DNA of 64,000 bases from Marthasterias glacialis (GCA_911728455.2 OU452228.1:6138001-6202000), one strand, 5' to 3'; positions 21,397 to 35,300 are shown, counted from the stretch's first letter. Translations and numbers: made by a program. The notes: generated from the letters alone by a model not told the origin.

Positions 21397-22372
21397 TTGT
21401 TTTCACTCTGTTACAGCTTCGTGTACAAAAGTGCCATTAGACAGGCGTTTGAAGCGGATTCGGAGCAGTCCTGCTCCCTGGTGGTTTCAAGGTGGAAGAT
21501 GGCCCTGGCTGGCCGGGAAAACCAAATTTTCGGATGCAGGACTATGGCAGCTACCTGCAGGTATAAAAAATTTCTCTCTAGCTCCATTATTTCTGGAGTT
21601 ATTGGCCGTGGTGCTGCCGACTTCTTTTTTCGGTGTTTTTTTTTTTGCTGGCTTCGGTCCATCACACACGTAGCGGCCTTGGCTATTGTTGACGTACACA
21701 CAGCATGGCCGTATGCACTGGACATCCTCGGGGTGTCCTCTGTCCGCGGTCCCTGGCATCCTCCCTGTTTATCCTGCAGCCCCAAGACCGGCATTTTCGG
21801 AAAGCCCATGAGCAGGGCTTTTCAACAGTTTTAGACTTGTCACTTTCCCACCATTACTTTGGGAGATAGAGCCGTTGCTAAGTCTTGTTTTCACTCTGTT
21901 ACAGCTTCGTGTACAAAAGTGCCATTAGACAGGCGTTTGAAGCGGATTCGGAGCAGTCCTGCTCCCTGGTGGTTTCAAGGTGGAAGATGGCCCTGGCTGG
22001 CCGGGAAAACCAGATTTTCGGATGCAGGACTATGGCAGCTACCTGAAGGTATAAAAAATTTCTCTCTAGCTCCATTATTTCTGGAGTTATTGGCCGTGGT
22101 GCTGCCGACTTCTTTTTTCGGTGTTTTTTTTTTTGCTGGCTTCGGTCCATCACACACGTAGCGGCCTTGGCTATTGTTGACGTACACACAGCATGGCCGT
22201 ATGCACTGGACATCCTCGGGGTGTCCTCTGTCCGCGGTCCCTGGCATCCTCCCTGTTTATCCTGCAGCCCCAAGACCGGCATTTTCGGAAAGCCCATGAA
22301 CAGGTTTTTCCAACAGTGTTAGACTTGTCACTTTCCCACCATTACTTTGGGAGATAGAGCTGTTGCTAAGTC
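21397..22372. repeat. Adjacent duplicate units 44-45
   Basis: Anchors 21397 and 21885, 488 bp each. Only these two units carry AAGCGGATTCGG, so one is a direct copy of its neighbour. Unit 45 later gained CCTGAAGGTAT, which destroys the CTGCAG palindrome, and CAGGTTTTTCC in the right arm of the hairpin. Confidence 0.92.
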
Positions 22373-25300
22373 TTGTTTTCACTCTGTTACAGCTTCGTGT
22401 ACAAAAGTGCCATTAGACAGGCGTTTGAAGCGCATTCGGAGCAGTCCTGCTCCCTGGTGGTTTCAAGGTGGAAGATGGCCCTGGCTGGCCGGGAAAACCA
22501 AATTTTCGGATGCAGGACTATGGCAGCTACCTGCAGGTATAAAAAATTTCTCTCTAGCCTCATTATTTCTGGAGTTATTGGCCGTGGTGCTGCCGACTTC
22601 TTTTTTCGGCGTTTTTTTTTTGCTGGCTTTGGTCCAGCACACACGTAGCGGCCTTGGCTATTGTTGACGTACACACAGCATGGCCGTATGCACTGGACAT
22701 CCTCGGGGTGTCCTCTCTCCGCGGTCCCTGGCATCCTCCTTGTTTATCCTGCTGCCCCAAGACCGGCATTTTCGGAAAGCCCATGGGCAGGGCTTTCCAA
22801 CAGTGTTAGACTTGTCACTTTCCCACCATTACTTGGGGAAATAGAGCCGTTGCTAAGTCTTGTTTTCACTCTGTTACAGCTTCGTGTACAAAAGTGCCAT
22901 TAGACAGGCGTTTGAAACGCATTCGGAGCAGCCCCGCTCCCTGGTGGTTTCAAGGTGGAAGATGGCCCTGGCTGGCCGGGAAAACCAGCTTTTCGGATGC
23001 AGGACTATGGCAGCTACCTGCAGGTATAAAAAATTTCTCTCTAGCTCCATTATTTCTGGAGTTATTGGCCGTGGTGCTGCCGACTTCTTTTTTCGGCGTT
23101 TTTTTTTTTGCTGGCTTTGGTCCAGCACACACGTAGCGGCCTTGGCTATTGTTGACGTACACACAGCATGGCCGTATGCACTGGACATCCTCGGGGTGTC
23201 CTCTCTCCGCGGTCCCTGGCATCCTCCTTGTTTATCCTGCTGCCCCAAGACCGGCATTTTCGGAAAGCCCATGGGCAGGGCTTTCCAACAGTGTTAGACT
23301 TGTCACTTTCCCACCATTACTTGGGGAAATAGAGCCGTTGCTAAGTCTTGTTTTCACTCTGTTACAGCTTCGTGTACAAAAGTGCCATTAGACAGGCGTT
23401 TGAAACGCATTCGGAGCAGCCCCGCTCCCTGGTGGTTTCAAGGTGGAAGATGGCCCTGGCTGGCCGGGAAAACCAGATTTTCGGATGCAGGACTATGGCA
23501 GCTACCTGCAGGTATAAAAAATTTCTCTCTAGCTCCATTATTTCTGGAGTTATTGGCCGTGGTGCTGCCGACTTCTTTTTTCGGTGTTTTTTTTTGCTGG
23601 CTTCGGTCCAGCACACACGTAGCGGCCTTGGCTATTGTTGACGTACACACAGCATGGCCGTATGCACTGGGCATCCTCGGGGGGTCCTCTCTCCGCGGTC
23701 CCTGGCATCCTCCCCGTTTATCCTGCAGCCCTAAGACCGGCATTTTTGGAAAGCCCATGAGCAGGGCTTTCCAACAGTGTTAGACTTGTCACTTTCCCAC
23801 CATTACTTGGGGAGATAGAGCCGTTGCTAAGTATTGTTTTCACTCTGTTACAGCTTCGTGTACAAAAGTGCCATTAGACAGGCGTTTGAAACGCGTTCGG
23901 AGCAGCCCCGCTCCCTGGTGGTTTCAAGGTGGAAGATGGCCCTGGCTGGCCGGGAAAACCAAATTTTCCGATGCAGGACTATGGCAGCTACCTGCAGGTA
24001 TAAACAATTTCTCTCTAGCCCCATTATTTCTGGAGTTATTGGCCGTGGTGCTGCCGACTTCTTTTTTCTTCGTTTTTTTTTTTGCTGGCTTTGGTCCAGC
24101 ACACACGTAGCGGCCTTGGCTATTGTTGACGTACACACAGCATGGCCGTATGCACTGGACATCCTCGGGGTGTCCTCTCTCCGCGGTCCCTGGCATCCTC
24201 CCTGTTTATCCTGCAGCCCCAAGACCGGCATTTTCGGAAAGCCCATGAACAGGGCTTTCCAACAGTGTTAGACTTGTCACTTTCCCACCATTACTTTGGG
24301 AGATAGAGCCGTTGCTAAGTCTTGTTTTCACTCTGTTACAGCTTCGTGTACAAAAGTGCCATTAGACAGGCGTTTGAAGCGCATTCGGAGCAGTCCTGCT
24401 CCCTGGTGGTTTCAAGGTGGAAGATGGCCCTGGCTGGCCGGGAAAACCAAATTTTCGGATGCAGGACTATGGCAGCTACCTGCAGGTATAAAAAATTTCT
24501 CTCTAGCCTCATTATTTCTGGAGTTATTGGCCGTGGTGCTGCCGACTTCTTTTTTCGGCGTTTTTTTTTTACTGGCTTTGGTCCAGCACACACGTAGCGG
24601 CCTTGGCTATTGTTGACGTACACACAGCATGGCCGTATGCACTGGACATCCTCGGGGTGTCCTCTCTCCGCGGTCCCTGGCATCCTCCTTGTTTATCCTG
24701 CTGCCCCAAGACCGGCATTTTCGGAAAGCCCATGGGCAGGGCTTTCCAACAGTGTTAGACTTGTCACTTTCCCACCATTACTTGGGGAAATAGAGCCGTT
24801 GCTAAGTCTTGTTTTCACTCTGTTACAGCTTCGTGTACAAAAGTGCCATTAGACAGGCGTTTGAAACGCATTCGGAGCAGTCCCGCTCCCTGGTGGTTTC
24901 AAGGTGGAAGATGGCCCTGGCTGGCCGGGAAAACCAGATTTTCGGATGCAGGACTATGGCAGCTACCTGCAGGTATAAAAAATTTCTCTCTAGCTCCATT
25001 ATTTCTGGAGTTATTGGCCGTGGTGCTGCCGACTTCTTTTTTCGGCGTTTTTTTTTTGCTGGCTTTGGTCCAGCACACACGTAGCGGCCTTGGCTATTGT
25101 TGACGTACACACAGCATGGCCGTATGCACTGGACATCCTCGGGGTGTCCTCTCTCCGCGGTCCCTGGCATCCTCCTTGTTTATCCTGCTGCCCCAAGACC
25201 GGCATTTTCGGAAAGCCCATGGGCAGGGCTTTCCAACAGTGTTAGACTTGTCACTTTCCCACCATTACTTGGGGAAATAGAGCCGTTGCTAAGTCTTGTT

Positions 25301-26273
25301 TTCACTCTGTTACAGCTTCGTGTACAAAAGTGCCATTAGACAGGCGTTTGAAACGCATTCGGAGCAGCCCCGCTCCCTGGTGGTTTCAAGGTGGAAGATG
25401 GCCCTGGCTGGCCGGGAAAACCAGATTTTCGGATGCAGGACTATGGCAGCTACCTGCAGGTATAAAAAATTTCTCTCTAGCTCCATTATTTCTGGAGTTA
25501 TTGGCCGTGGTGCTGCCGACTTCTTTTTTCGGTGTTTTTTTTTTTTGCTGGCTTCGGTCCATCACACACGTAGCGGCCTTGGCTATTGTTGACGTACACA
25601 CAGCATGGCCGTATGCACTGGGCATCCTCGGGGTGTCCTCTCTCCGCGGTCCCTGGCATCCTCCCTGTTTATCCTGCAGCCCCAAGACCGGCATTTTTGG
25701 AAAGCCCATGAGCAGGGCTTTCCAACAGTGTTAGACTTGTCACTTTCCCACCATTACTTGGGGAGATAGAGCCTTTGCTAAGTATTGTTTTCACTCTGTT
25801 ACAGCTTCGTGTACAAAAGTGCCATTAGACAGGCGTTTGAAACGCATTCGGAGCAGCCCCGCTCCCTGGTGGTTTCAAGGTGGAAGATGGCCCTGGCTGG
25901 CCGGGAAAACCAAATTTTCGGATGCAGGACTATGGCAGCTACCTGCAGGTATAAAAAATTTCTCTCTAGCTCCATTATTTCTGGAGTTATTGGCCGTGGT
26001 GCTGCCGACTTCTTTTTTCGGTGGTTTTTTTTTTTGCTGGCTTCGGTCCATCACACACGTAGCGGCCTTGGCTATTGTTGACGTACACACAGCATGGCCG
26101 TATGCACTGGGCATCCTCGGGGTGTCCTCTCTCCGCGGTCCCTGGCATCCTCCCTGTTTATCCTGCAGCCCCAAGACCGGCATTTTTGGAAAGCCCATGA
26201 GCAGGGCTTTCCAACAGTGTTAGACTTGTCACTTTCCCACCATTACTTGGGGAGATAGAGCCTTTGCTAAGTA
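22373..26273. repeat. Four-monomer repeat, two copies (units 46-53)
   Basis: Anchors 22373, 22860, 23348, 23834 and 24322, 24809, 25296, 25785, about 1,949 bp apart. Units 46, 47, 50 and 51 share GGCTTTGGTCC and the hairpin-loop form ATGGGCA. Unit 49 has TTTTTTCTTCG before the T-run, and unit 50 has TTACTGGC after it. Confidence 0.87.
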
Positions 26274-28709
26274 TTGTTTTCACTCTGTTACAGCTTCGTG
26301 TACAAAAGTGCCATTAGACAGGCGTTTGAAACGCGTTCGGAGCAGCCCCGCTCCCTGGTGGTTTCAAGGTGGAAGATGGCCCTGGCTGGCCGGGAAAACC
26401 AGATGTTCGGATGCAGGACTATGGCAGCTATCTGCAGGTATAAACAATTTCTCTCTAGCCCCATTATTTCTGGAGTTATTGGCCGTAGTGCTGCCGACTT
26501 CTTTTTTCGGTGTTTTTTTTTGCTGGCTTCGGTCCAGCACACACGTAGCGGCCTTGGCTATTGTTGACGTACACACAGCATGGCCGTATGCACTGTACAT
26601 CCTCGGGGTGTCCTCTCTCCGCGGTCCCTGGCATCCTCCCTGTTTATCCTGCAGCCCCAAGACCGGCATTTTCGGAAAGCCCATGAGCAGGGCTTTCCAA
26701 CAGTTTTAGACTTGTCACTTTCCCACCATTACTTTGGGAGATAGAGCCGTTGCTAAGTCTTGTTTTCACTCTGTTACAGCTTCGTGTACAAAAGTGCCAT
26801 TAGACAGGCGTTTGAAGCGCATTCGGAGCAGTCCTGCTCCCTGGTGGTTTCAAGGTGGAAGATGGCCCTGGCTGGCCGGGAAAACCAGATTTTCGGATGC
26901 AGGACTATGGCAGCTACCTGCAGGTATAAAAAATTTCTCTCTAGCTCCATTATTTCTGGAGTTATTGGCCGTGGTGCTGCCGACTTCTTTTTTCGGTGTT
27001 TTTTTTTTTGCTGGCTTCGGTCCAGCACACACGTAGCGGCCTTGGCTATTGTTGACGTACACACAGCATGGCCGAATGCACTGGACATCCTCGGGGTGTC
27101 CTCTCTCCGCGGTCCCTGGCATCCTCCCTGTTTATCCTGCAGCCCCAAGACCGGCATTTTTGGAAAGCCCATGAGCAGGGCTTTCCAACAGTGTTAGACT
27201 TGTCACTTTCCCACCATTACTTGGGGAGATAGAGCCGTTGCTAAGTCTTGTTTTCACTCTCTTACAGCTTCGTGTACAAAAGTGCCATTAGACAGGCGTT
27301 TGAAACGCATTCGGAGCAGCCCCGCTCCCTGGTGGTTTCAAGGTGGAAGATGGCCCTGGCTGGCCGGGAAAACCACATTTTCGGATGCAGGACTATGGCA
27401 GCTACCTGCAGGTATAAAAAATTTCTCTCTAGCCCCATTATTTCTGGAGTTATTGGCCGTGGTGCTGCCGACTTCTTTTTTCGGTGTTTTTTTTTTTGCT
27501 GGCTTCGGTCCAGCACACACGTAGCGGCCTTGGCTATTGTTGACGTACACACAGCATGGCCGTATGCACTGGACATCCTCGGGGTGTCCTCTCTCCACGG
27601 TCCCTGGCATCCTCCCTGTTTATCCTGCAGCCCCAAGACCGGCATTTTCGGAAAGCCCATGAGCAGGGCTTTCCAACAGTGTTAGACTTGTCACTTTCCC
27701 ACCATTACTTGGGGAGATAGAGCCTTTGCTAAGTATTGTTTTCACTCTGTTACAGCTTCGTGTACAAAAGTGCCATTAGACAGGCGTTTGAAACGCGTTC
27801 GGAGCAGCCCCGCTCCCTGGTGGTTTCAAGGTGGAAGATGGCCCTGGCTGGCCGGGAAAACCAGATTTTCGGATGCAGGACTATGGCAGCTATCTGCAGG
27901 TATAAACAATTTCTCTCTAGCCCCATTATTTCTGGAGTTATTGGCCGTAGTGCTGCCGACTTCTTTTTTCGGTGTTTTTTTTTGCTGGCTTCGGTCCAGC
28001 ACACACGTAGCGGCCTTGGCTATTGTTGACGTACACACAGCATGGCCGTATGCACTGTACATCCTCGGGGTGTCCTCTCTCCGCGGTCCCTGGCATCCTC
28101 CCTGTTTATCCTGCAGCCCCAAGACCGGCATTTTCGGAAAGCCCATGAGCAGGGCTTTCCAACAGTGTTAGACTTGTCACTTTCCCACCATTACTTTGGG
28201 AGATAGAGCCGTTGCTAAGTCTTGTTTTCACTCTGTTACAGCTTCGTGTACAAAAGTGCCATTAGACAGGCGTTTGAAGCGCATTCGGAGCAGTCCTGCT
28301 CCCTGGTGGTTTCAAGGTGGAAGATGGCCCTGGCTGGCCGGGAAAACCAGATTTTCGGATGCAGGACTATGGCAGCTACCTGCAGGTATAAAAAATTTCT
28401 CTCTAGCTCCATTATTTCTGGAGTTATTGGCCGTGGTGCTGCCGACTTCTTTTTTCGGTGTTTTTTTTTTGCTGGCTTCGGTCCAGCACACACGTAGCGG
28501 CCTTGGCTATTGTTGACGTACACACAGCATGGCCGTATGCACTGGACATCCTCGGGGTGTCCTCTCTCCGCGGTCCCTTGCATCCTCCCTGTTTATCCTG
28601 CAGCCCCAAGACCGGCATTTTTTGGAAAGCCCATGAGCAGGGCTTTCCAACAGTGTTAGACTTGTCACTTTCCCACCATTACTTTGGGAGATAGAGCCGT
28701 TGCTAAGTA
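26274..28709. repeat. Three-monomer repeat (units 54-58)
   Basis: Anchors 26274, 26760, 27248, 27736, 28222. Units 54 and 57 (1,462 bp apart) share AGCCTTTGCTAAG, GGCCGTAGTG and CTGTACATCC; units 55 and 58 are also alike. Unit 56 resembles unit 35 but has CCGACTTC in place of CCAATTTC, a sign of local exchange. Confidence 0.88.
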
Positions 28710-31700
28710 TTGTTTTCACTCTGTTACAGCTTCGTGTACAAAAGTGCCATTAGACAGGCGTTTGAAACGCGTTCGGAGCAGCCCCGCTCCCTGGTGGTTT
28801 CAAGGTGGAAGATGGCCCTGGCTGGCCAGGAAAACCAAATTTTCCGATGCAGGACTATAACAGCTACCTGCAGGTATAAACAATTTCTCTCTAGCCTCAT
28901 TATTTCTGGAGTTATTGGCCGTGGTGCTGCCGACTTCTTTTTTCGGTGTTTTTTTTTTGCTGGCTTCGGTCCAGCACACACGTAGCGGCCTTGGCTATTG
29001 TTGACGTACACACAGCATGGCCGTATGCACTGGACATCCTCGGGGTGTCCTCTCTCCGCGGTCCCTGGCATCCTCCTTGTTTATCCTGCTGCCCCAAGAC
29101 CGGCATTTTCGGAAAGCCCATGAGCAGGGCTTTCCAACAGTGTTAGACTTGTCACTTTCCCACCATTACTTGGGGAGATAGAGCCGTTGCTAAGTCTTGT
29201 TTTCACTCTGTTACAGCTTCGTGTACAAAAGTGCCATTAGACAGGCGTTTTAAGCGCATTCGGAGCAGTCCTGCTCCCTGGTGGTTTCAAGGTGGAAGAT
29301 GGCCCTGGGTGGCGGGAAAACCAGATTTTCGGATGCAGGACTATGGCAGCTACCTGCAGGTATAAAAAATTTCTCTCTAGCTCCATTATTTCTGGAGTTA
29401 TTGGCCGTGGTGCTGCCGACTTCTTTTTTCGGTGTTTTTTTTTTGCTGGCTTCGGTCCATCACACACGTAGCGGCCTTGGCTATTGTTGACGTACACACA
29501 GCATGGCCGTATGCACTGGACAACCTCGGGGTGTCCTCTCTCCGCGGTCCCTGGCATCCTCCCTGTTTATCCTGCAGCCCCAAGACCGGCATTTTTGGAA
29601 AGCCCATGAGCAGGGCTTTCCAACAGTGTTAGACTTGTCACTTTCCCACATTACTTTGGGAGATAGAGCCGTTGCTAAGTATTGTTTTCACTCTGTTACA
29701 GCTTCGTGTACAAAAGTGCCATTAGACAGGCGTTTGAAACGCGTTCGGAGCAGCCCCGCTCCCTGGTGGTTTCAAGTTGGAAGATGGCCCTGGCTGGCCG
29801 GGAAAACCAAATTTTCGGATGCAGGACTATGGCAGCTACCTGCAGGTATAAAAAATTTCTCTCTAGCTCCATTATTTCTGGAGTTATTGGCCGTGGTGCT
29901 GCCGACTTCTTTTTTCGGTGTTTTTTTTTTTGCTGGCTTCGGTCCATCACACACGTAGCGACCTTGGCTATTGTTGACGTACACACAGCATGGCCGTGCT
30001 TTCCAACAGTGTTAGACTTGTCACTTTCCCACCATTACTTTGGGAGATAGAGCCGTTGCTAAGTCTTGTTTTCACTCATTTACAGCTTCGTGTACAAAAG
30101 TGCCATTAGACAGGCGTTTGAAGCGCATTCGGAGCAGTCCTGCTCCCTGGTGGTTTCAAGGTGGAAGATGGCCCTGGCTGGCCAGGAAAACCAGATTTTC
30201 GGATGCAGGACTATGGCAGCTACCTGCAGGTATAAAAAAATTCTCTCTAGCTCCATTATTTCTGGAGTTATTGGCCGTGGTGCTGCCGACTTCTTTTTTC
30301 GGTGTTTTTTTTTTTGCTGGCTTCGGTCCAGCACACACGTAGCGGCCTTGGCTATTGTTGACGTACACACAGCATGGCCGTATGCACTGTACATCCTCGG
30401 GGTGTCCTCTCTCCGCGGTCCCTGGCATCCTCCCTGTTTATCCTGCAGCCCCAAGACCGGCATTTTCGGAAAGCCCATGAGCAGGGCTTTCCAACAGTGT
30501 TAGACTTGTCACTTTCCCACCATTACTTTGGGAGATAGAGCCGTTGCTAAGTCTTGTTTTCACTCTGTTACAGCTTCGTGTACAAAAGTGCCATTAGACA
30601 GGCGTTTCAAACGCATTCGGAGCAGCCCCGCTCCCTGGTGGTTTCAAGGTGGAAGATGGCCCTGGCTGGCCGGGAAAACCAAATTTTCGGATGCAGGACT
30701 ATGGCAGCTACCTGCAGGTATAAAAAATTTCTCTCTAGCTCCATTATTTCTGGAGTTATTGGCCGTGGTGCTGCCGACTTCTTTTTTCGGTGTTTTTTTT
30801 TTGCTGGCTTCGGTCCATCACACACGTAGCGGCCTTGGCTATTGTTGACGTACACACAGCATGGCCGTATGCACTGGGCATCCTCGGGGTGTCCTCTCTC
30901 CGCGGTCCCTGGCATCCTCCCTGTTTATCCTGCAGCCCCAAGACCGGCATTTTTGGAAAGCCCATGAGCAGGGCTTTCCAACAGTGTTAGACTTGTCACT
31001 TTCCCACCATTACTTGGGGAGATAGAGCCTTTGCTAAGTATTGTTTTCACTCTGTTACAGCTTCGTGTACAAAAGTGCCATTAGACAGGCGTTTGAAACG
31101 CGTTCGGAGCAGCCCCGCTCCCTGGTGGTTTCAAGGTGGAAGATGGCCCTGGCTGGCCGGGAAAACCAGATTTTCGGATGCAGGACTATGGCAGCTACCT
31201 GCAGGTATAAAAAATTTCTCTCTAGCTCCATTATTTCTGGAGTTATTGGCCGTGGTGCTGCCGACTTCTTTTTTCGGCGTTTTTTTTTTGCTGGCTTCGG
31301 TCCAGCACACACGTAGCGGCCTTGGCTATTGTTGACGTACACTCAGCATGGCCGTATGCACTGGGCATCCTCGGGGTGTCCTCTCTCCGCGGTCCCTGGC
31401 ATCCTCCTTGTTTATCCTGCAGCCCCAAGACCAGCATTTTCGGAAAGCCCATGAGCAGGGCTTTCCAACAGTGTTAGACTTGTCACTTTCCCACCATTAC
31501 TTTGGGAGATAGAGCCGTTGCTGAGTCTTGTTTTCACTCTTTTACAGCTTCGTGTACAAAAGTGCCATTAGACAGGCGTTTGAAGCGCATTCGGAGCAGT
31601 CCTGCTCCCTGGTGGTTTCAAGGTGGAAGATGGCCCTGGCTGGCCGGGAAAACCAAATTTTCGGATGCAGGACTATGGCAGCTACCTGCAGGTATAAACA

Positions 31701-32004
31701 ATTTCTCTCTAGCTCCATTATTTCTGGAGTTATTGGCCGTGGTGCTGCCGACTTCTTTTTTCGGTGTTTTTTTTTGCTGGCTTCGGTCCAGCACACACGT
31801 AGCTATTGTTGACGTACACACAGCATGGCCGTATGCACTGGACATCCTCGGGGTGTCCTCTCTCCGCGGTCCCTGGCATCCTCCTTGTTTATCCTGCTGC
31901 CCCAAGACCGGCATTTTCGGAAAGCCCATGAGCAGGGCTTTCCAACAGTGTTAGACTTGTCACTTTCCCACCATTACTTGGGGAGATAGAGCCGTTGCTA
32001 AGTA
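28710..32004. repeat. Seven-monomer block, left copy (units 59-65)
   Basis: Anchors 28710, 29197, 29682, 30066, 30554, 31041, 31528 give unit lengths 487, 485, 384, 488, 487, 487 and 477, a total of 3,295 bp. Diagnostic features in order are GACTATAACAGC, GCGTTTTAAGCG with GGGTGGCGGG, the 384-bp unit, CTCATTTACAG, GTTTCAAACGC, CACTCAGC, and a 9-bp loss leaving GTAGCTATTG. The block is followed directly by its own copy. Confidence 0.95.
29682..30065. repeat. 384-bp deleted unit 61
   Basis: A monomer lacking about 103-104 bp of its right part. CATGGCCGT (to 29997) is joined to GCTTTCCAAC (from 29998), removing the GGACA/TGTCC stem, CCGCGG, the U-tract and the left arm and loop of the hairpin. 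One breakpoint lies in the right hairpin arm, the other at the same ATGGCC segment used by the 109-bp duplications. Confidence 0.93.
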
Positions 32005-35000
32005 TTGTTTTCACTCTGTTACAGCTTCGTGTACAAAAGTGCCATTAGACAGGCGTTTGAAACGCGTTCGGAGCAGCCCCGCTCCCTGGTGGTTTCAAGG
32101 TGGAAGATGGCCCTGGCTGGCCAGGAAAACCAAATTTTCCGATGCAGGACTATAACAGCTACCTGCAGGTATAAACAATTTCTCTCTAGCCTCATTATTT
32201 CTGGAGTTATTGGCCGTGGTGCTGCCGACTTCTTTTTTCGGTGTTTTTTTTTTGCTGGCTTCGGTCCAGCACACACGTAGCGGCCTTGGCTATTGTTGAC
32301 GTACACACAGCATGGCCGTATGCACTGGACATCCTCGGGGTGTCCTCTCTCCGCGGTCCCTGGCATCCTCCTTGTTTATCCTGCTGCCCCAAGACCGGCA
32401 TTTTCGGAAAGCCCATGAGCAGGGCTTTCCAACAGTGTTAGACTTGTCACTTTCCCACCATTACTTGGGGAGATAGAGCCGTTGCTAAGTCTTGTTTTCA
32501 CTCTGTTACAGCTTCGTGTACAAAAGTGCCATTAGACAGGCGTTTTAAGCGCATTCGGAGCAGTCCTGCTCCCTGGTGGTTTCAAGGTGGAAGATGGCCC
32601 TGGGTGGCGGGAAAACCAGATTTTCGGATGCAGGACTATGGCAGCTACCTGCAGGTATAAAAAATTTCTCTCTAGCTCCATTATTTCTGGAGTTATTGGC
32701 CGTGGTGCTGCCGACTTCTTTTTTCGGTGTTTTTTTTTTGCTGGCTTCGGTCCATCACACACGTAGCGGCCTTGGCTATTGTTGACGTACACACAGCATG
32801 GCCGTATGCACTGGACAACCTCGGGGTGTCCTCTCTCCGCGGTCCCTGGCATCCTCCCTGTTTATCCTGCAGCCCCAAGACCGGCATTTTTGGAAAGCCC
32901 ATGAGCAGGGCTTTCCAACAGTGTTAGACTTGTCACTTTCCCACATTACTTTGGGAGATAGAGCCGTTGCTAAGTATTGTTTTCACTCTGTTACAGCTTC
33001 GTGTACAAAAGTGCCATTAGACAGGCGTTTGAAACGCGTTCGGAGCAGCCCCGCTCCCTGGTGGTTTCAAGTTGGAAGATGGCCCTGGCTGGCCGGGAAA
33101 ACCAAATTTTCGGATGCAGGACTATGGCAGCTACCTGCAGGTATAAAAAATTTCTCTCTAGCTCCATTATTTCTGGAGTTATTGGCCGTGGTGCTGCCGA
33201 CTTCTTTTTTCGGTGTTTTTTTTTTTGCTGGCTTCGGTCCATCACACACGTAGCGGCCTTGGCTATTGTTGACGTACACACAGCATGGCCGTGCTTTCCA
33301 ACAGTGTTAGACTTGTCACTTTCCCACCATTACTTTGGGAGATAGAGCCGTTGCTAAGTCTTGTTTTCACTCATTTACAGCTTCGTGTACAAAAGTGCCA
33401 TTAGACAGGCGTTTGAAGCGCATTCGGAGCAGTCCTGCTCCCTGGTGGTTTCAAGGTGGAAGATGGCCCTGGCTGGCCGGGAAAACCAGATTTTCGGATG
33501 CAGGACTATGGCAGCTACCTGCAGGTATAAAAAAATTCTCTCTAGCTCCATTATTTCTGGAGTTATTGGCCGTGGTGCTGCCGACTTCTTTTTTCGGTGT
33601 TTTTTTTTTTGCTGGCTTCGGTCCAGCACACACGTAGCGGCCTTGGCTATTGTTGACGTACACACAGCATGGCCGTATGCACTGTACATCCTCGGGGTGT
33701 CCTCTCTCCGCGGTCCCTGGCATCCTCCCTGTTTATCCTGCAGCCCCAAGACCGGCATTTTCGGAAAGCCCATGAGCAGGGCTTTCCAACAGTGTTAGAC
33801 TTGTCACTTTCCCACCATTACTTTGGGAGATAGAGCCGTTGCTAAGTCTTGTTTTCACTCTGTTACAGCTTCGTGTACAAAAGTGCCATTAGACAGGCGT
33901 TTCAAACGCATTCGGAGCAGCCCCGCTCCCTGGTGGTTTCAAGGTGGAAGATGGCCCTGGCTGGCCGGGAAAACCAAATTTTCGGATGCAGGACTATGGC
34001 AGCTACCTGCAGGTATAAAAAATTTCTCTCTAGCTCCATTATTTCTGGAGTTATTGGCCGTGGTGCTGCCGACTTCTTTTTTCGGTGTTTTTTTTTTGCT
34101 GGCTTCGGTCCATCACACACGTAGCGGCCTTGGCTATTGTTGACGTACACACAGCATGGCCGTATGCACTGGGCATCCTCGGGGTGTCCTCTCTCCGCGG
34201 TCCCTGGCATCCTCCCTGTTTATCCTGCAGCCCCAAGACCGGCATTTTTGGAAAGCCCATGAGCAGGGCTTTCCAACAGTGTTAGACTTGTCACTTTCCC
34301 ACCATTACTTGGGGAGATAGAGCCTTTGCTAAGTATTGTTTTCACTCTGTTACAGCTTCGTGTACAAAAGTGCCATTAGACAGGCGTTTGAAACGCGTTC
34401 GGAGCATCCCCGCTCCCTGGTGGTTTCAAGGTGGAAGATGGCCCTGGCTGGCCGGGAAAACCAGATTTTCGGATGCAGGACTATGGCAGCTACCTGCAGG
34501 TATAAAAAATTTCTCTCTAGCTCCATTATTTCTGGAGTTATTGGCCGTGGTGCTGCCGACTTCTTTTTTCGGCGTTTTTTTTTTTGCTGGCTTCGGTCCA
34601 GCACACACGTAGCGGCCTTGGCTATTGTTGACGTACACTCAGCATGGCCGTATGCACTGGGCATCCTCGGGGTGTCCTCTCTCCGCGGTCCCTGGCATCC
34701 TCCTTGTTTATCCTGCAGCCCCAAGACCAGCATTTTCGGAAAGCCCATGAGCAGGGCTTTCCAACAGTGTTAGACTTGTCACTTTCCCACCATTACTTTG
34801 GGAGATAGAGCCGTTGCTGAGTCTTGTTTTCACTCTTTTACAGCTTCGTGTACAAAAGTGCCATTAGACAGGCGTTTGAAGCGCATTCGGAGCAGTCCTG
34901 CTCCCTGGTGGTTTCAAGGTGGAAGATGGCCCTGGCTGGCCGGGAAAACCAAATTTTCGGATGCAGGACTATGGCAGCTACCTGCAGGTATAAACAATTT

Positions 35001-35300
35001 CTCTCTAGCTCCATTATTTCTGGAGTTATTGGCCGTGGTGCTGCCGACTTCTTTTTTCGGTGTTTTTTTTTGCTGGCTTCGGTCCAGCACACACGTAGCT
35101 ATTGTTGACGTACACACAGCATGGCCGTATGCACTGGACATCCTCGGGGTGTCCTCTCTCCGCGGTCCCTGGCATCCTCCTTGTTTATCCTGCTGCCCCA
35201 AGACCGGCATTTTCGGAAAGCCCATGAGCAGGGCTTTCCAACAGTGTTAGACTTGTCACTTTCCCACCATTACTTGGGGAGATAGAGCCGTTGCTAAGTC
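32005..35300. repeat. Seven-monomer block, right copy (units 66-72)
   Basis: Anchors 32005, 32492, 32977, 33361, 33849, 34336, 34824, each 3,295-3,296 bp after its partner. All rare features of the left block recur in the same order. Differences I saw are few: GCGACCTTGG (left) against GCGGCCTTGG, GGCCAGGAAA (left) against GGCCGGGAAA, GAGCATCCCC in unit 71, and one T-run length. This is among the most recent duplications in the window. Confidence 0.95.
32977..33360. repeat. 384-bp deleted unit 68
   Basis: The copy of unit 61 within the right seven-monomer block, with the identical junction near 33292/33293. It shows that the deletion preceded the 3,295-bp duplication. Confidence 0.93.
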
